From Mycobacterium seoulense (GTDB lineage Bacteria > Actinomycetota > Actinomycetes > Mycobacteriales > Mycobacteriaceae): a stretch of 64,000 nucleotides of DNA. The notes under the pieces were generated by a model. That model ran no database searches. It saw only the letters and a program-made list of their open reading frames with translations, and was not told where the DNA came from. Positions 42,320 through 52,160 of this stretch are shown in pieces. The stretch spans positions 3,720,001 to 3,784,000 of the forward strand of contig NZ_AP022582.1 of assembly GCF_010731595.1 (NCBI RefSeq), read 5' to 3'. Positions within the stretch are counted from its first letter, which is position 1. Each line of letters opens with the position of its first letter. Both the position numbers and the translations under genes were made by a program.

Positions 42320-44707
42320 TCAGCCGTGCGCCGGTGGGTTGGACCGGCTTACGTCGTCGTCCTGCTGGTCGGGCGACGCGCCGGCCGGGTCCGGCAGGCT
42401 CGGCGGCGGATAGGGCGGATACGGCGGGTAGGGCGGCTGCACCTGGCCCTGCGGACCCTGGTGGCCCTGATGGCGGGGCTGCCCCGGATAACCGGGGGAG
42501 TGCCCCGCGGGCTGCGGCCAGTAGGGCTGTTGCGGGGCCTGCGGCGGCGGATACCAGTAATTAGGCTGCGGGTCCTGCGGGGGCCATCCCGGCGCGTGCC
42601 AGCCCGCCGGAGCCCCGTAGTCCGGCTGGGTGGGTCCGTGCGGCACTCCTGGACGATTGCCGGCCGCTTGAGAGCCGTTGCCGCCGTTGTTCTTCCGGTC
42701 GGCGTCCGCTCCCGCAGCCGCCGCGGCCTGGCTGGCCCGCGCGATGGCCGCCTTGAATGCCGGTTCGGGGACGGGCGGTGGCCACGGCTCGCCGCGCTCC
42801 ATCGCCAGCTCGCCGGGCGTCTTGATCGGCGGCTTGTCCGACGGGATGCGGCCACCGAAGTCGTCGAACATGGTGAGCCTGGGCCGCTTTTCCACGTCGG
42901 CGAAGATCCCTTCCAGCTCCGGGCGGTGCAGGGTCTCCTTCTCCAGCAGCTCGCCGGCCAGGGTGTCGAGGACGTCGCGATATTCGGTGAGGATCTCCCA
43001 CGCCTCGGTGTGCGCCGCCTCGATCAGCTTGCGGACCTCGTCGTCGATGTCGCGGGCGACCTCGTGCGAGTAGTCGGCTTGGGTGCCCATGGTCCGGCCC
43101 AGAAACGGGTCCCCGTGCTCGGTGCCGTACTTCACGGCGCCGAGCTTGGAGCTCATCCCGAACTCGGTGACCATCGCGCGGGCCACCTTGGTGGCCTGCT
43201 CGATGTCGGACACCGCGCCGGTCGTCGGCTCGCGGAACACCAGTTCCTCGGCGGCGCGGCCGCCCATCGCGAATACCAGCTGAGCGATCATCTCCGAGCG
43301 GGTCCGCAGGCCCTTGTCCTCCTCGGGCACCGCCACCGCGTGCCCGCCGGTACGGCCCCGCGCGAGGATCGTGACCTTGTAAATCGGTTCGATGTCCGGC
43401 ATCGCCCAGGCCGCCAGGGTGTGGCCGCCCTCGTGGTAGGCGGTGATCTTCTTTTCCTGCTCGCTGATGATCCGGCCCTTGCGGCGCGGCCCGCCGATCA
43501 CCCGGTCCACCGCCTCTTCGAGCGCGGCGGTGGTGATGACGGTGCCGTTCTCCCGGGCGGTCAGCAGCGCCGCCTCGTTGATGACGTTGGCCAGGTCGGC
43601 ACCGGTCATGCCGACGGTGCGCTTGGCCAGCCCGTTGAGGTCGGCGTCCGGGGCGATGGGCTTGCCCTTGGAATGCACCGCCAGCACCGCGCGGCGACCC
43701 GCCAGGTCCGGGTTGGACACCGGGATCTGACGGTCGAAGCGGCCGGGCCGCAGCAGCGCGGGGTCCAGGATGTCGGGCCGGTTGGTGGCCGCGATCAGGA
43801 TGACGCCGGCGCGCGGGTCGAAACCGTCCATCTCGACCAGCAACTGGTTCAGCGTTTGCTCGCGCTCGTCGTGCCCACCGCCGAGGCCGGCGCCGCGCTG
43901 GCGGCCCACCGCGTCGATCTCGTCGACGAAGATGATGCAGGGGTTGTTCTGCTTGGCCTGCTCGAACAGGTCGCGCACCCGGGAGGCGCCCACACCGACG
44001 AACATCTCGACGAAGTCGGAGCCGGAGATGGTGAAGAACGGGACCCCGGCCTCCCCCGCCACGGCGCGGGCCAGCAGCGTCTTACCGGTTCCGGGTGGGC
44101 CGTAGAGCAGCACCCCCTTGGGGATCTTGGCGCCCAGGGCCTGATAGCGGCCGGGGTTCTGCAGGAAGTCCTTGATCTCGTAGAGCTCTTCGACCGCCTC
44201 GTCCACGCCCGCAACGTCGGCGAACGTCGTCTTGGGCATGTCCTTGTTGAGCAGCTTGGCGCGTGATTTGCCGAACCCGAAGCCCATTCGGGCGCCACCC
44301 TGCATGCGGGAGAACATCACGAACAGGCCCACCAGCAACAGCAGCGGAAGGACGTACACCAGCAGCTCGCCCAGAATGCTGCCCTGGTTGACGACCGTGC
44401 TGACCTTCGCGTTCTTCGCGCTCAGCGCGTTGAACAGGTCGACCGCGTACCCGCTCGGGTATTTGGTGATGACCTTGTCGGAGTTGTCGGTGTCGCCGTT
44501 GCCCTTCTTCAGGGTCAACCGCAGCTGCTGCTCGCGATCGTCGATCTGCGCGCTCTTGACGTTGTCGCCGTTGATCTGCGCCACCGCCACCGACGTGTCG
44601 ACGGGCTTATAGCCGCGGGTGTCGTCGCTGAAGTAGAAGAACGACCAACCGAGCAGCACCACGACGGCAATCGCCGTGATGGTGCGGATAACGTTTTTCC
44701 GGTTCAT
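42320..44707 (-). CDS. ftsH: Membrane ATP-dependent zinc metalloprotease FtsH
   Basis: A 795-residue AAA+ protease anchored by two helices ([17 protein letters not shown] and [20 protein letters not shown]) with a small periplasmic domain between. Walker A GPPGTGKT at 203-210, Walker [12 protein letters not shown], second region of homology near RPGRFDRQ, and the zinc site HEGGH at 425-429 with a distal Asp. The last roughly 150 residues are a Pro/Gln/Tyr/Gly-rich tail beyond the catalytic core. ATG 44707 is taken; the codon before it is a TTG with no better ribosome site. Confidence 0.96.
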   Translation of the reverse strand: MNRKNVIRTITAIAVVVLLGWSFFYFSDDTRGYKPVDTSVAVAQINGDNVKSAQIDDREQQLRLTLKKGNGDTDNSDKVITKYPSGYAVDLFNALSAKNAKVSTVVNQGSILGELLVYVLPLLLLVGLFVMFSRMQGGARMGFGFGKSRAKLLNKDMPKTTFADVAGVDEAVEELYEIKDFLQNPGRYQALGAKIPKGVLLYGPPGTGKTLLARAVAGEAGVPFFTISGSDFVEMFVGVGASRVRDLFEQAKQNNPCIIFVDEIDAVGRQRGAGLGGGHDEREQTLNQLLVEMDGFDPRAGVILIAATNRPDILDPALLRPGRFDRQIPVSNPDLAGRRAVLAVHSKGKPIAPDADLNGLAKRTVGMTGADLANVINEAALLTARENGTVITTAALEEAVDRVIGGPRRKGRIISEQEKKITAYHEGGHTLAAWAMPDIEPIYKVTILARGRTGGHAVAVPEEDKGLRTRSEMIAQLVFAMGGRAAEELVFREPTTGAVSDIEQATKVARAMVTEFGMSSKLGAVKYGTEHGDPFLGRTMGTQADYSHEVARDIDDEVRKLIEAAHTEAWEILTEYRDVLDTLAGELLEKETLHRPELEGIFADVEKRPRLTMFDDFGGRIPSDKPPIKTPGELAMERGEPWPPPVPEPAFKAAIARASQAAAAAGADADRKNNGGNGSQAAGNRPGVPHGPTQPDYGAPAGWHAPGWPPQDPQPNYWYPPPQAPQQPYWPQPAGHSPGYPGQPRHQGHQGPQGQVQPPYPPYPPYPPPSLPDPAGASPDQQDDDVSRSNPPAHG

Positions 44708-44826
44708 CAATCATCGGCCGTGCCGGCCAGGTCCTTCCCCGATATTCACGCCGCTCGAAAAGTCCAGGTTACCGCTCGTGGCGATCGCCAGCCCCGGCAG
44801 AGCCGGGCGCAGCCGGATCGCCACCT

Positions 44827-44853
44827 CATCTGTGGATACGACATCTGTGGATA
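44827..44853. repeat. Direct repeat upstream of ftsH
   Basis: CATCTGTGGATA occurs twice, 15 bp apart (44827-44838 and 44842-44853), in the 232-bp gap upstream of ftsH. The spacing is close to one and a half helical turns, so it may be an operator; no regulator is recognised. Confidence 0.5.
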
Positions 44854-44861
44854 TAACGACG

Positions 44862-44913
44862 GCGGGTTCCCGCCCAGCCGGGCGCTGGGGCGCGGGTTCC
44901 CGCCCAGCCGGGC
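44862..44913. repeat. GC-rich tandem repeat upstream of ftsH
   Basis: A 22-bp unit beginning GCGGGTTCCCGCCCAG appears at 44862-44883 and again at 44892-44913, a 30-bp period. Each copy holds its own small dyads (GCGGG/CCCGC). It may be a locally duplicated intergenic repeat. No coding sequence was found here. Confidence 0.6.
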
Positions 44914-44939
44914 ACTCGGCGCAGTCGTCGGTCTCGTGA

Positions 44940-45356
44940 TCATTCGTAATAGCGCGCCTCGACGACGTTGCCATCCGGATCGGCGAAGTAGTAGGCCTGC
45001 GGCGCCCAGCCGCGGGCCCCGAAATTGGGGCCCAGTCGCGCGCCGGTGTCCACTCCCGCCGCTTGCAGGCGAAGATCCAGCGCGTCATATTCAGACTTCG
45101 ACAGCGCGAGGCAGACGTGGTTCACCGGGTGGCCGGCACTGCCGTGCACCCGCGTCAGCGACTCGACGCCGGCGACATCGCCAAGCGGCACCAAGTCGAT
45201 GATCGAGTCCTCACAGACCCGCACGCTCGGGAAGGGCGAATCGCCGGCCTCGAACTCAGCGAACCGGACCGGCGCCAACCCGACCACCCTCGTATAGAAA
45301 TCCATCGAGACGCGCGGATTCCTCGTCCAGAGGACGACGTGGTCGAGCCGCTTCAT
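44940..45356 (-). CDS. VOC-family (glyoxalase/dioxygenase-like) protein
   Basis: A 138-residue single- or double-module vicinal-oxygen-chelate protein from ATG 45356 (GGGGGA upstream). It opens MKRLDHVVLWTRNPRVSMDFY and ends YYFADPDGNVVEARYYE, the standard beta-alpha-beta-beta-beta module signature. Possible metal ligands are the early His, His in GHPVNHVCLAL and the late Glu. Substrate unknown. It occupies the stretch where M. tuberculosis has the espACD genes. Confidence 0.8.
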   Translation of the reverse strand: MKRLDHVVLWTRNPRVSMDFYTRVVGLAPVRFAEFEAGDSPFPSVRVCEDSIIDLVPLGDVAGVESLTRVHGSAGHPVNHVCLALSKSEYDALDLRLQAAGVDTGARLGPNFGARGWAPQAYYFADPDGNVVEARYYE

Positions 45357-45489
45357 TCCCGGTCCCCCTTGCTTTCGCGCAACTGCGATGGCTTCACGGC
45401 GATATCTACCAGCCGACGAAAGCCGTTGGGATGCTATTCGCAATCAGCATGAATACTTCTCAGCCCCGGAGGGGTTGTGCTTTGGTGGC

Positions 45490-46461
45490 ATGGTGCTCAA
45501 ATCAACCGAACGGTTAGTGGAGACCAACGGTGTGCAGCTGCGGGTGACCGAGGCGGGCGAGCGCGGCGCACCCGTCGTGATTTTGGCCCACGGCTTTCCC
45601 GAACTGGCCTATTCGTGGCGCCACCAGATTCCGGTCCTCGCCGAGGCGGGTTACCGCGTGCTGGCGCCCGATCAGCGCGGCTATGGCGGCTCATCTCGTC
45701 CCGAAGCGGTCGAGGCTTACGACGTACACCAGCTCACGGCCGACCTTGTCGGTCTGCTCGACGACGTCGGCGCCGAACGCGCCGTATGGATCGGACACGA
45801 CTGGGGTGCCGCGGTGGTGTGGAACGCCCCGTTGCTGCACCCGGATCGGGTCGCGGCCGTCGCCGCGCTCAGCGTGCCGGCGGTGCCCCGGCCGAAGTCG
45901 GCGCCGACGCAGGCATGGCGCAAGGCGTTCGGCGAGAACTTCTTCTACATCCTGTACTTCCAGGAGCCCGGCGTCGCCGACGCTGAGCTCAACGCCGACC
46001 CCGCCCGGACGATGCGGCGGATGATGGGCGGGTTGCGGACATCGGGTGACCCACTCACCGCGTCGCGGATGGTGGCCCCCGGTCCCGAAGGGTTCATCGA
46101 CCGCCTTCCCGAACCGGACGCGTTGCCGGACTGGCTCAGCCAGGAGGAACTCGATCACTACGTCGCCGAGTTTTCTCGCACCGGGTTCACCGGCGGCCTG
46201 AACTGGTATCGCAACTTCGACCGCAACTGGGAGACCACTCCCGAGCTGGCCGACGCGAAAATTACTGTGCCGGCGCTCTTTATCGGGGGAACCGCCGACC
46301 CGGTGTTGACGTTCACCCGCGCCGACCGCGCGTCACAGTTGATCACCGGCCCCTACCGCCAGGTGATGATCGACGACGCGGGGCACTGGCTGCAGCAGGA
46401 AAGGCCCGACGAGGTGAACGCGGCCCTACTGGACTTCCTCAATGGATTGGAGTTGCGATGA
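45490..46461 (+). CDS. ephA: Epoxide hydrolase EphA-like
   Basis: Alpha/beta-hydrolase of 323 residues from ATG 45490. Oxyanion HGFPE, nucleophile Asp104 in GHDWGA, cap-domain tyrosines (FFYILYFQEPG; NWYRNFDRNWE) and the catalytic His in DAGHWLQQE. The Asp in place of Ser marks it as an epoxide hydrolase or haloalkane dehalogenase relative; the cap Tyr pair favours epoxide hydrolase. First gene of a three-gene operon (4-nt and 1-nt overlaps). Equivalent to Rv3617. Confidence 0.88.
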   Translation: MVLKSTERLVETNGVQLRVTEAGERGAPVVILAHGFPELAYSWRHQIPVLAEAGYRVLAPDQRGYGGSSRPEAVEAYDVHQLTADLVGLLDDVGAERAVWIGHDWGAAVVWNAPLLHPDRVAAVAALSVPAVPRPKSAPTQAWRKAFGENFFYILYFQEPGVADAELNADPARTMRRMMGGLRTSGDPLTASRMVAPGPEGFIDRLPEPDALPDWLSQEELDHYVAEFSRTGFTGGLNWYRNFDRNWETTPELADAKITVPALFIGGTADPVLTFTRADRASQLITGPYRQVMIDDAGHWLQQERPDEVNAALLDFLNGLELR

Positions 46462-47645
46462 GCGCGCCACTTCGCTTCGGTGTCTTCATCACACCGTTTC
46501 ACCCGATCGGCCAATCCCCGACGGTGGCTTTGGAATACGACATGGAACGGGTGGTCGCGCTCGATCGGCTCGGTTACGACGAAGCGTGGTTCGGCGAGCA
46601 CCACTCCGGAGGCTACGAGCTGATCGCCTGCCCGGAGGTCTTCATCGCGGCCGCCGCCGAGCGCACGAAACACATCCGGCTGGGCACCGGCGTGGTTTCG
46701 CTGCCCTACCACCATCCGCTGATGGTCGCCGATCGCTGGGTGCTGCTCGACCACCTCACCCGCGGCCGGGTCATGTTCGGCACCGGCCCCGGCGCGTTGC
46801 CGTCGGATGCCTACATGATGGGCATCGACCCGGTCGACCAGCGGCACATGATGCAGGAGTCGCTGGAGGCGATCCTCGCTCTGTTCCGCGCCGGTCCCAC
46901 CGAGCGGATAGACCGCCACACCGACTGGTTCACGCTGCGCGACGCGCAACTGCATATCCGGCCCTACACCTGGCCCTATCCCGAAATCTCCACGGCGGCA
47001 ATGATTTCTCCGTCCGGCCCGCGGCTGGCCGGTGCGCTGGGCACGTCGTTGCTGTCGTTGTCGATGTCGGTGCCCGGCGGCTACGCCGCGCTGGAAACCA
47101 CTTGGGACGTGGTGCGCGAGCAGGCCGCCAAAGCCGGCCGGGACGAGCCGAACCGAGCCGACTGGCGTGTTCTGAGCATCATGCACATCGCGGACAGCCG
47201 TGAGCGGGCCATCGACGACTGCACCTACGGGCTGCAGGATTTCGCCAACTACTTCGGCGCGGCGGGGTTCGTCCCGTTGGCCAACACCGTCGAGGGCGCC
47301 CAGACGCCGCACGAGTTCGTCGAGGATTACGCGGCCAAGGGCAATTGCTGCATAGGAACCCCCGAGGACGCGATCGCCCACATCGAAGACCTGCTCGACC
47401 GCTCAGGCGGTTTCGGCACGCTGCTGATGCTGGGCCACGACTGGGCCTCCCCCGAGGCGACGTATCACTGCTACGAGCTGATGGCGCGCAAGGTGATCCC
47501 CCATTTCAAGGGACAGCTGACGGCGTCGCGCTCGTCGCACGACTGGGCCAAGGGCAATCGTGACCAATTGATCGGCCGAGCCGGTGAGGCCGTGGTGAAA
47601 GCCATCACCGAGCACGTCGACGAACAGAAGGGGGTGAAAAGCTGA
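46458..47645 (+). CDS. LLM-class flavin-dependent monooxygenase (Rv3618-like)
   Basis: Luciferase-like TIM-barrel oxidoreductase of 395 residues. FGVFITPFHP opening strand, DRLGYDEAWFGEHHSGG, HIRLGTGVVSLPYHHPLMVADR and GRVMFGTGPGALPSDA fit the bacterial luciferase family; cofactor is FMN or F420 and is not decided by sequence. ATG overlaps the ephA stop by 4 nt. Together with the hydrolase and dehydrogenase it suggests a small oxidative catabolic pathway. Confidence 0.85.
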   Translation: MSAPLRFGVFITPFHPIGQSPTVALEYDMERVVALDRLGYDEAWFGEHHSGGYELIACPEVFIAAAAERTKHIRLGTGVVSLPYHHPLMVADRWVLLDHLTRGRVMFGTGPGALPSDAYMMGIDPVDQRHMMQESLEAILALFRAGPTERIDRHTDWFTLRDAQLHIRPYTWPYPEISTAAMISPSGPRLAGALGTSLLSLSMSVPGGYAALETTWDVVREQAAKAGRDEPNRADWRVLSIMHIADSRERAIDDCTYGLQDFANYFGAAGFVPLANTVEGAQTPHEFVEDYAAKGNCCIGTPEDAIAHIEDLLDRSGGFGTLLMLGHDWASPEATYHCYELMARKVIPHFKGQLTASRSSHDWAKGNRDQLIGRAGEAVVKAITEHVDEQKGVKS

Positions 47646-48658
47646 TGCGCGCTGCGGTATTGCGAGACGGCCGGATGGTCTGTCGGGATGACGTGCCGGA
47701 TCCCGTGCCCGAGGCCGGGCAGGTGCTCGTCGGCGTGCAGGCGTGCGGGATATGCGGTTCGGACCTGCATTTCGCGGCGCACGGCGCACACGTGCTTCAG
47801 ATGAGCGATCGGGTGGCCGGCGAAGCGGGCGGCATGCACGTCGACCTGAACCACGACGTCTTCATGGGGCACGAGTTCAGCGCCGAGGTCCTCGAGGCCG
47901 GGCCCGGCACCGAAACCCACCCGCCGGGAACGCTGGTCACCTCGCTTCCGGTGCTGTTGTCCGCCAAGGGCGTCGAGCCAATCGTCTACAGCAACAGCAC
48001 AATCGGTGGTTACGCCGAACGCATGCTCCTTTCGGCGCCGCTGCTGCTGCCCGTCCCGAACGGCCTGGACTTCAAACATGCGGCCCTGACCGAACCCATG
48101 GCGGTGGGGTTGCACGCCGTCAACAAGTCCAACATCGCCCCCGGCGAGACAGCCCTGGTCATCGGGTGCGGCCCGATCGGCATCGCGATCATCGCCGCCC
48201 TACGCGCGCGCGGCGCCGAAAATGTTGTGGCGTCCGATTTTTCGCCAAAGCGCCGCGAACTGGCCGCTGCCATGGGCGCCCACCAGACGCTGGACGCCGC
48301 GCAGGGCTCGCCGTTCGACTCCGTCAAGCCCGCGGTGGTGTTCGAGGCGGTCGGAGTGCCCGGCATCATCGATGACGTCCTGCTCCGGGCCCGGCCGGGC
48401 ACCCGCCTGGTGGTCGCCGGCGTTTGCATGCAGCCCGACACCGTGCATCCGTTCTTCGCGATTGCCAAAGAGATCAATGTTCAGTTCGTCCTTGCCTACA
48501 CACCGGAGGAGTTCACCGACTCGCTGCGCGCGCTGGCCGAGGGTGACATCGACGTGAGCCCGCTGATCACCGGGGAGGTCGGCCTGGACGGGGTCGGCGC
48601 CGCCTTTGACGAACTCGCCGACCCCGAACGGCACTGCAAGGTTCTGGTCACCCCGTAA
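47645..48658 (+). CDS. Zinc-type alcohol dehydrogenase without the structural zinc site
   Basis: Medium-chain dehydrogenase of 337 residues. Catalytic-zinc motif ACGICGSDLHF, GHEF, and the Rossmann CGPIGIAIIAALRARGA. The lobe where four closely spaced cysteines normally hold structural zinc carries no Cys (after GHEFSAEVLEAGPG). Some family members lack it naturally. ATG 47645 overlaps the previous stop by one base. I recall no counterpart beside Rv3618 in M. tuberculosis. Confidence 0.83.
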   Translation: MRAAVLRDGRMVCRDDVPDPVPEAGQVLVGVQACGICGSDLHFAAHGAHVLQMSDRVAGEAGGMHVDLNHDVFMGHEFSAEVLEAGPGTETHPPGTLVTSLPVLLSAKGVEPIVYSNSTIGGYAERMLLSAPLLLPVPNGLDFKHAALTEPMAVGLHAVNKSNIAPGETALVIGCGPIGIAIIAALRARGAENVVASDFSPKRRELAAAMGAHQTLDAAQGSPFDSVKPAVVFEAVGVPGIIDDVLLRARPGTRLVVAGVCMQPDTVHPFFAIAKEINVQFVLAYTPEEFTDSLRALAEGDIDVSPLITGEVGLDGVGAAFDELADPERHCKVLVTP

Positions 48659-48665
48659 CCAGCTG

Positions 48666-48950
48666 TCAGGCCCAGCTGGATCCGACGGCGCTGTCGGTGC
48701 CGGCCATGTTGCTGCCCGCGGTTTGCACTTTCTGCCCGTGGGTGTTGGCCTGCTCGTAGATCACCTGGAAGTTGCGGCCCAGCTGGATGATGAACTCCTG
48801 GCACGCCGCCGAACCGGCACCTCCCCAAAAGTCGCCGGCGGCAAGCACATCACGGACGATGGCCTGGTGTTCGGCCTCCAACGACGCGGCCTGTGCGCGA
48901 ATGGTGGCCCCGTGGGCATCGACATCGCCGAATTGATAGTTGATCGTCAT
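48666..48950 (-). CDS. ESAT-6-like WXG100 protein (EsxV/EsxN-type)
   Basis: A 94-residue secreted helical hairpin. WGG at residues 42-44 (FWGGAGSAA) is the WXG turn; the length and MTINYQFGDVDAHGA opening match the Mtb9.9/EsxN subfamily of ESX-5. It follows the EsxW-like gene by 39 bp; they should form a heterodimer exported by ESX-5. Position equals Rv3619c. Confidence 0.9.
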   Translation of the reverse strand: MTINYQFGDVDAHGATIRAQAASLEAEHQAIVRDVLAAGDFWGGAGSAACQEFIIQLGRNFQVIYEQANTHGQKVQTAGSNMAGTDSAVGSSWA

Positions 48951-48989
48951 GTTGAACGTCTCCTGTTGGTAGAGGGGTTGATTGGTGGA

Positions 48990-49328
<339 letters not shown>

Positions 49329-49357
49329 TCACCGATATGTCGAGAGCGCTCCTTCCG

Positions 49358-50455
49358 TCATCCGACCACGCGCGGCAATACGCTTGCGGGAGCCGGCATG
49401 GTGCCGCCGAATCCGCGCATCTCCATACCGCCCACTTGGGCCGCGGAGCTGCTCGAGGGCCGCAGCATTCGAGCCGCAGCGCCGGCACCCGCCAGTGGTG
49501 CGCCGGCCGGCGCGCCAGCTTCGGGAGTCGCCGCGGTCCAGCCGGGCGGGACCGACAGGCCTCCGACGGGGGTGGCCTGGCCCATGGCCGCCGACGGCAT
49601 CAGCCGCGCGGGCGCCAGCCTCTCCGGAGCTTGCATCAGCGGCTGGGCGGGGATGAAACGTTGCATCCCGGACATCGCCCCCGGGGAGAAGGAGCCGGAT
49701 GCGGGCATGCCGCCGGCCAGGGCGGCGCTGGATGCGGGCACCCCGCCCAGTGCCGTCGTCCCGGCGCCGCCCCCCTGGCCGAAGGGCATGCCGAGTAGGT
49801 CGGTGAAGCTGCTGATCGCCGATGGGAAGCCGCTCGCCAGCGACGAGGCGGGCGAATTGAGCGTCGAGGTCAGCCCCATGCCCGCTTGAGTCGCCATTCC
49901 CTGGGTGACGCCCTGCATAGCGGCCCCGGCGGAGGTGGTGGGCGGAGCGACCGCCATCGGCGCGAGCATGGCCGCCGCCGACGAGGCGCCGGCATAGGCG
50001 TACATGGCCATGGCGTCCTGGGCCCACATCTCGCCGTACTGCGCCTCGGTGGCCGCGATCGCCGGGGTGTTTATCCCCAGGAAGTTGGTCGCGACGAGCT
50101 GCATCAACAGGGCCCGATTGGCGGCGATGAGCGGCGGCGGCACGGTGGCCGCGAACGCCGCCTCGTGTGCCACGGCCGCCGCCGTCGCCTGCATCCCCGC
50201 CTGCTCGGCCTGCGCGGCCGTGGCGTGCATCCAGGCCACGTAGGGAGCGGCGGCCGCGGCCATCGCCATCGACGACGGGCCCTGCCAGCCGGATTCGGTG
50301 AGGTCGAGAATCACCGTCCCGTAGCCCGTCGCGGCTGAACGCAGTTCCGCGGCCAGCACCTCCCAGGCCATCGCGGCCGCCAGGATCGACGCCGGCCCCG
50401 GTCCTGCGTACATCAGGCCGGAATTGATCTCCGGGGGCATCGCACCGAAATCCAT
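49358..50455 (-). CDS. PPE-family protein (PPE-SVP type)
   Basis: A 365-residue protein from ATG 50455. The PPE domain opens [16 protein letters not shown], with WQG at 57-59. [12 protein letters not shown] near residue 310 is the SVP signature. Secreted with its PE partner by a type VII system, probably ESX-5. The middle part is Met/Ala/Gly-rich and low complexity. It pairs with the PE gene directly upstream (29 bp) and corresponds to Rv3621c by position. Confidence 0.9.
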   Translation of the reverse strand: MDFGAMPPEINSGLMYAGPGPASILAAAMAWEVLAAELRSAATGYGTVILDLTESGWQGPSSMAMAAAAAPYVAWMHATAAQAEQAGMQATAAAVAHEAAFAATVPPPLIAANRALLMQLVATNFLGINTPAIAATEAQYGEMWAQDAMAMYAYAGASSAAAMLAPMAVAPPTTSAGAAMQGVTQGMATQAGMGLTSTLNSPASSLASGFPSAISSFTDLLGMPFGQGGGAGTTALGGVPASSAALAGGMPASGSFSPGAMSGMQRFIPAQPLMQAPERLAPARLMPSAAMGQATPVGGLSVPPGWTAATPEAGAPAGAPLAGAGAAARMLRPSSSSAAQVGGMEMRGFGGTMPAPASVLPRVVG

Positions 50456-50483
50456 GACTAATTCCTCTCTTTCCGTGGTTGCG

Positions 50484-51593
50484 CTATGCCAGCGCCGGCA
50501 CGGGCTTCGGGCTGGCGGCGGCTTTGATGGCCGCGTGCGCGTGCACGACGTGCTCGCCGGGCGTGCCGGCAGGCAGGTGCATCGGGGCGACGTGTTCGGC
50601 GGGCAAGGCCGGCGCCAGGTCGGCGGCCGCGAGCGGCATCCGGTGGATAGGCGCCGTCGGCGCCAGCTGCGCAGGCGAGATGTGCTGACCGGCCCCCAAA
50701 TCCGCGGCACCCAGCGGCATCCGGTGGATAGGCGCCGTCGGCGCCAGCTGCGCAGGCGAGATGTGCTGACCGGCCCCCAAATCCGCGGCACCCAGCGGCA
50801 TCCGGTGGATAGGCGCCGTCGGCGCCAGCTGCGCAGGCGAGATGTGCTGACCGGCCGCCAAATCCGCGCCCGCGACATTCTCGGCGGGCGCCGGGCGGGC
50901 GGGCGCCACGTGCTCGAGATGCTGGGCGGGCGCCACGTGCGCGGGCGCGAGGTGCTCGGCGGGAGTTGCCGGGTGACGGCCGTAGTCGGCGTTGGCATAG
51001 CCGCCGTGCTGCGGTGCCATGTGACGGCCGTAGTCGGCGTTGGCATAGCCGCCGTGCTGCGGTGTCATGTGGCCGCCGTAGTTGCCGCCGCCGCGCCAAC
51101 CCTGGCCGAGGGGCGTCGCCGCCGCGAGTGGGCCGGGAGCGGCGGGGCCTGCGCCGGCGGGGACGCCGGGCACCGGCCGGCCGGGGACGGTCGGGGTCAC
51201 GCGGTTCGGCGCAGCCGGCGCAACCCGGGTGTGCATCGCGGGTGCTGGACGGGCAGGCGCGACGGGGGCCATGCGCGCGGGCGCCAGGTGACCACCCGCG
51301 GCCTGCGTCGCATTGGCTGCCTCGGTGGCCGAATACGAATCGGCACTCAGGCCCAGGGCTTTGATGAACTGCTCGTGGATCATGCTCGCCTCGGCGCTGA
51401 TCGCCTGATATTGCTGGCCGTAACCGGCGAAGGCGGCCGCGGTCATGACCGAAACTTCATCGGCCGCCGGCGGGACCACGCCCGTGATCGAAAACCCGGC
51501 CATCGAGTTGGCCGCGGCCACCGCGGCGCCGATCGCCTGCAGCTGGCCGGCTGCGGCTGACAGCAGCTCCGGGTCGGTGGTCAGGAACGACAT
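50484..51593 (-). CDS. PE-family protein with a long repeat-rich C-terminal tail
   Basis: ATG 51593 (GAGGAGAAG upstream) gives 369 residues. Residues 1-95 are a PE domain ([21 protein letters not shown] at 8-9). The remaining about 270 residues are not PGRS: they start with Pro/Ala-rich sequence, then 16-residue repeats ([15 protein letters not shown], residues about 175-207), then three 27-residue repeats ([18 protein letters not shown], about 240-320) and a His-rich end. In M. tuberculosis the equivalent PE is only about 99 residues. The tail may be surface-exposed or metal-binding because of the many histidines. Confidence 0.88.
   Translation of the reverse strand: MSFLTTDPELLSAAAGQLQAIGAAVAAANSMAGFSITGVVPPAADEVSVMTAAAFAGYGQQYQAISAEASMIHEQFIKALGLSADSYSATEAANATQAAGGHLAPARMAPVAPARPAPAMHTRVAPAAPNRVTPTVPGRPVPGVPAGAGPAAPGPLAAATPLGQGWRGGGNYGGHMTPQHGGYANADYGRHMAPQHGGYANADYGRHPATPAEHLAPAHVAPAQHLEHVAPARPAPAENVAGADLAAGQHISPAQLAPTAPIHRMPLGAADLGAGQHISPAQLAPTAPIHRMPLGAADLGAGQHISPAQLAPTAPIHRMPLAAADLAPALPAEHVAPMHLPAGTPGEHVVHAHAAIKAAASPKPVPALA
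50632..50874 (-). repeat. 81-bp tandem repeat, three copies
   Basis: Units at 50632, 50713 and 50794 repeat every 81 bp; the first two are near identical and the third drifts at its end. In frame, each unit encodes 27 residues of the PE tail. The period keeps the reading frame, so copy number can change without breaking the gene. Confidence 0.9.
50973..51068 (-). repeat. 48-bp tandem repeat, two copies
   Basis: Units at 50973-51020 and 51021-51068 with a 48-bp period (16 residues) and almost no differences. It lies upstream (towards the PE domain) of the 81-bp array in the same gene. Confidence 0.88.
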
Positions 51594-51731
51594 GTGTCTT
51601 CTCCTCGTGCGATGCCGGATTTCGGCTTGGTTTGTCGTACTTGGTGACACTATGTCATAAATAAGGAATCTATGTCCAGTCTTCGGTCGCGATTTCTTGG
51701 TTTCGGCTTATAACTCGCAGGTGGAGACGGT

Positions 51732-51760
51732 TTGCCCGTCTTTCTGCACCGGGTTACTCT
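51732..51760 (+). promoter_or_regulatory. Promoter of the small HTH-like gene
   Basis: TTGCCC (51732-51737), a 17-bp spacer and TACTCT (51755-51760), with ATG 51767 only 6 nt later. This matches the layout of a mycobacterial SigA promoter for a leaderless mRNA. Confidence 0.55.
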
Positions 51761-51766
51761 GGGTGG

Positions 51767-52117
51767 ATGCCACGAACGAACGCCGCGGGCTGGGGGCTGA
51801 GGCGCCTGCTCGAGGCGACGCTGAACCGCGACATCACCGTCGAGCAGTTGCGCGACGCCTGCGGTGTCACCAAAGGACGCTGGTACGGGGCCGGCGGGCG
51901 CGCCAACGCCGACGACTTCCCCGACGCCGAGGAGGCCCGGCGCGCCGCGCACGCGTTCGGGCTGAGCGCCACCTGGCTGCAGGTTGAACTCGGCCTGATC
52001 ACGCCGGAAGACGTGCACGGAGCCCTGGCTGATGGGCAGTCGCTGGACCCTTTCCGGGCCACCACCCGACAGCGAGTGCTGATGCCGAATCCGACGCCGG
52101 ACGCCTCGCCCGGCTAG
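51767..52117 (+). CDS. Small helix-turn-helix-like protein
   Basis: A 116-residue protein of unknown function. ITVEQLRDACGVTKGRWYGAG looks like a helix-turn-helix with a Cro/repressor-like turn; a second helix EEARRAAHAFGLSATWLQVELG follows. It begins leaderless at ATG 51767. It lies 51 bp upstream of the SOS-controlled HNH gene. I recall similar proteins in mycobacteria and think of phage repressors, but cannot name a family. Confidence 0.6.
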   Translation: MPRTNAAGWGLRRLLEATLNRDITVEQLRDACGVTKGRWYGAGGRANADDFPDAEEARRAAHAFGLSATWLQVELGLITPEDVHGALADGQSLDPFRATTRQRVLMPNPTPDASPG

Positions 52118-52160
52118 TCGTCGTCGGCTGACGGTTGTTTGTCGGCGCCACCGGCTATGA

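Noticed and set aside
49358..51046. A longer PPE reading frame extending into the PE gene
   Set aside because: The upstream part is the PE gene in another frame (repeats translated as Arg/Pro-rich sequence). ATG 50455 starts the PPE motif exactly.
50424..51560. Long open frame on the plus strand opposite the PE gene
   Set aside because: It is the antisense of the repeat-rich PE gene. Its Arg/Gly-rich product and the lack of a start site mark it as a GC-driven shadow.
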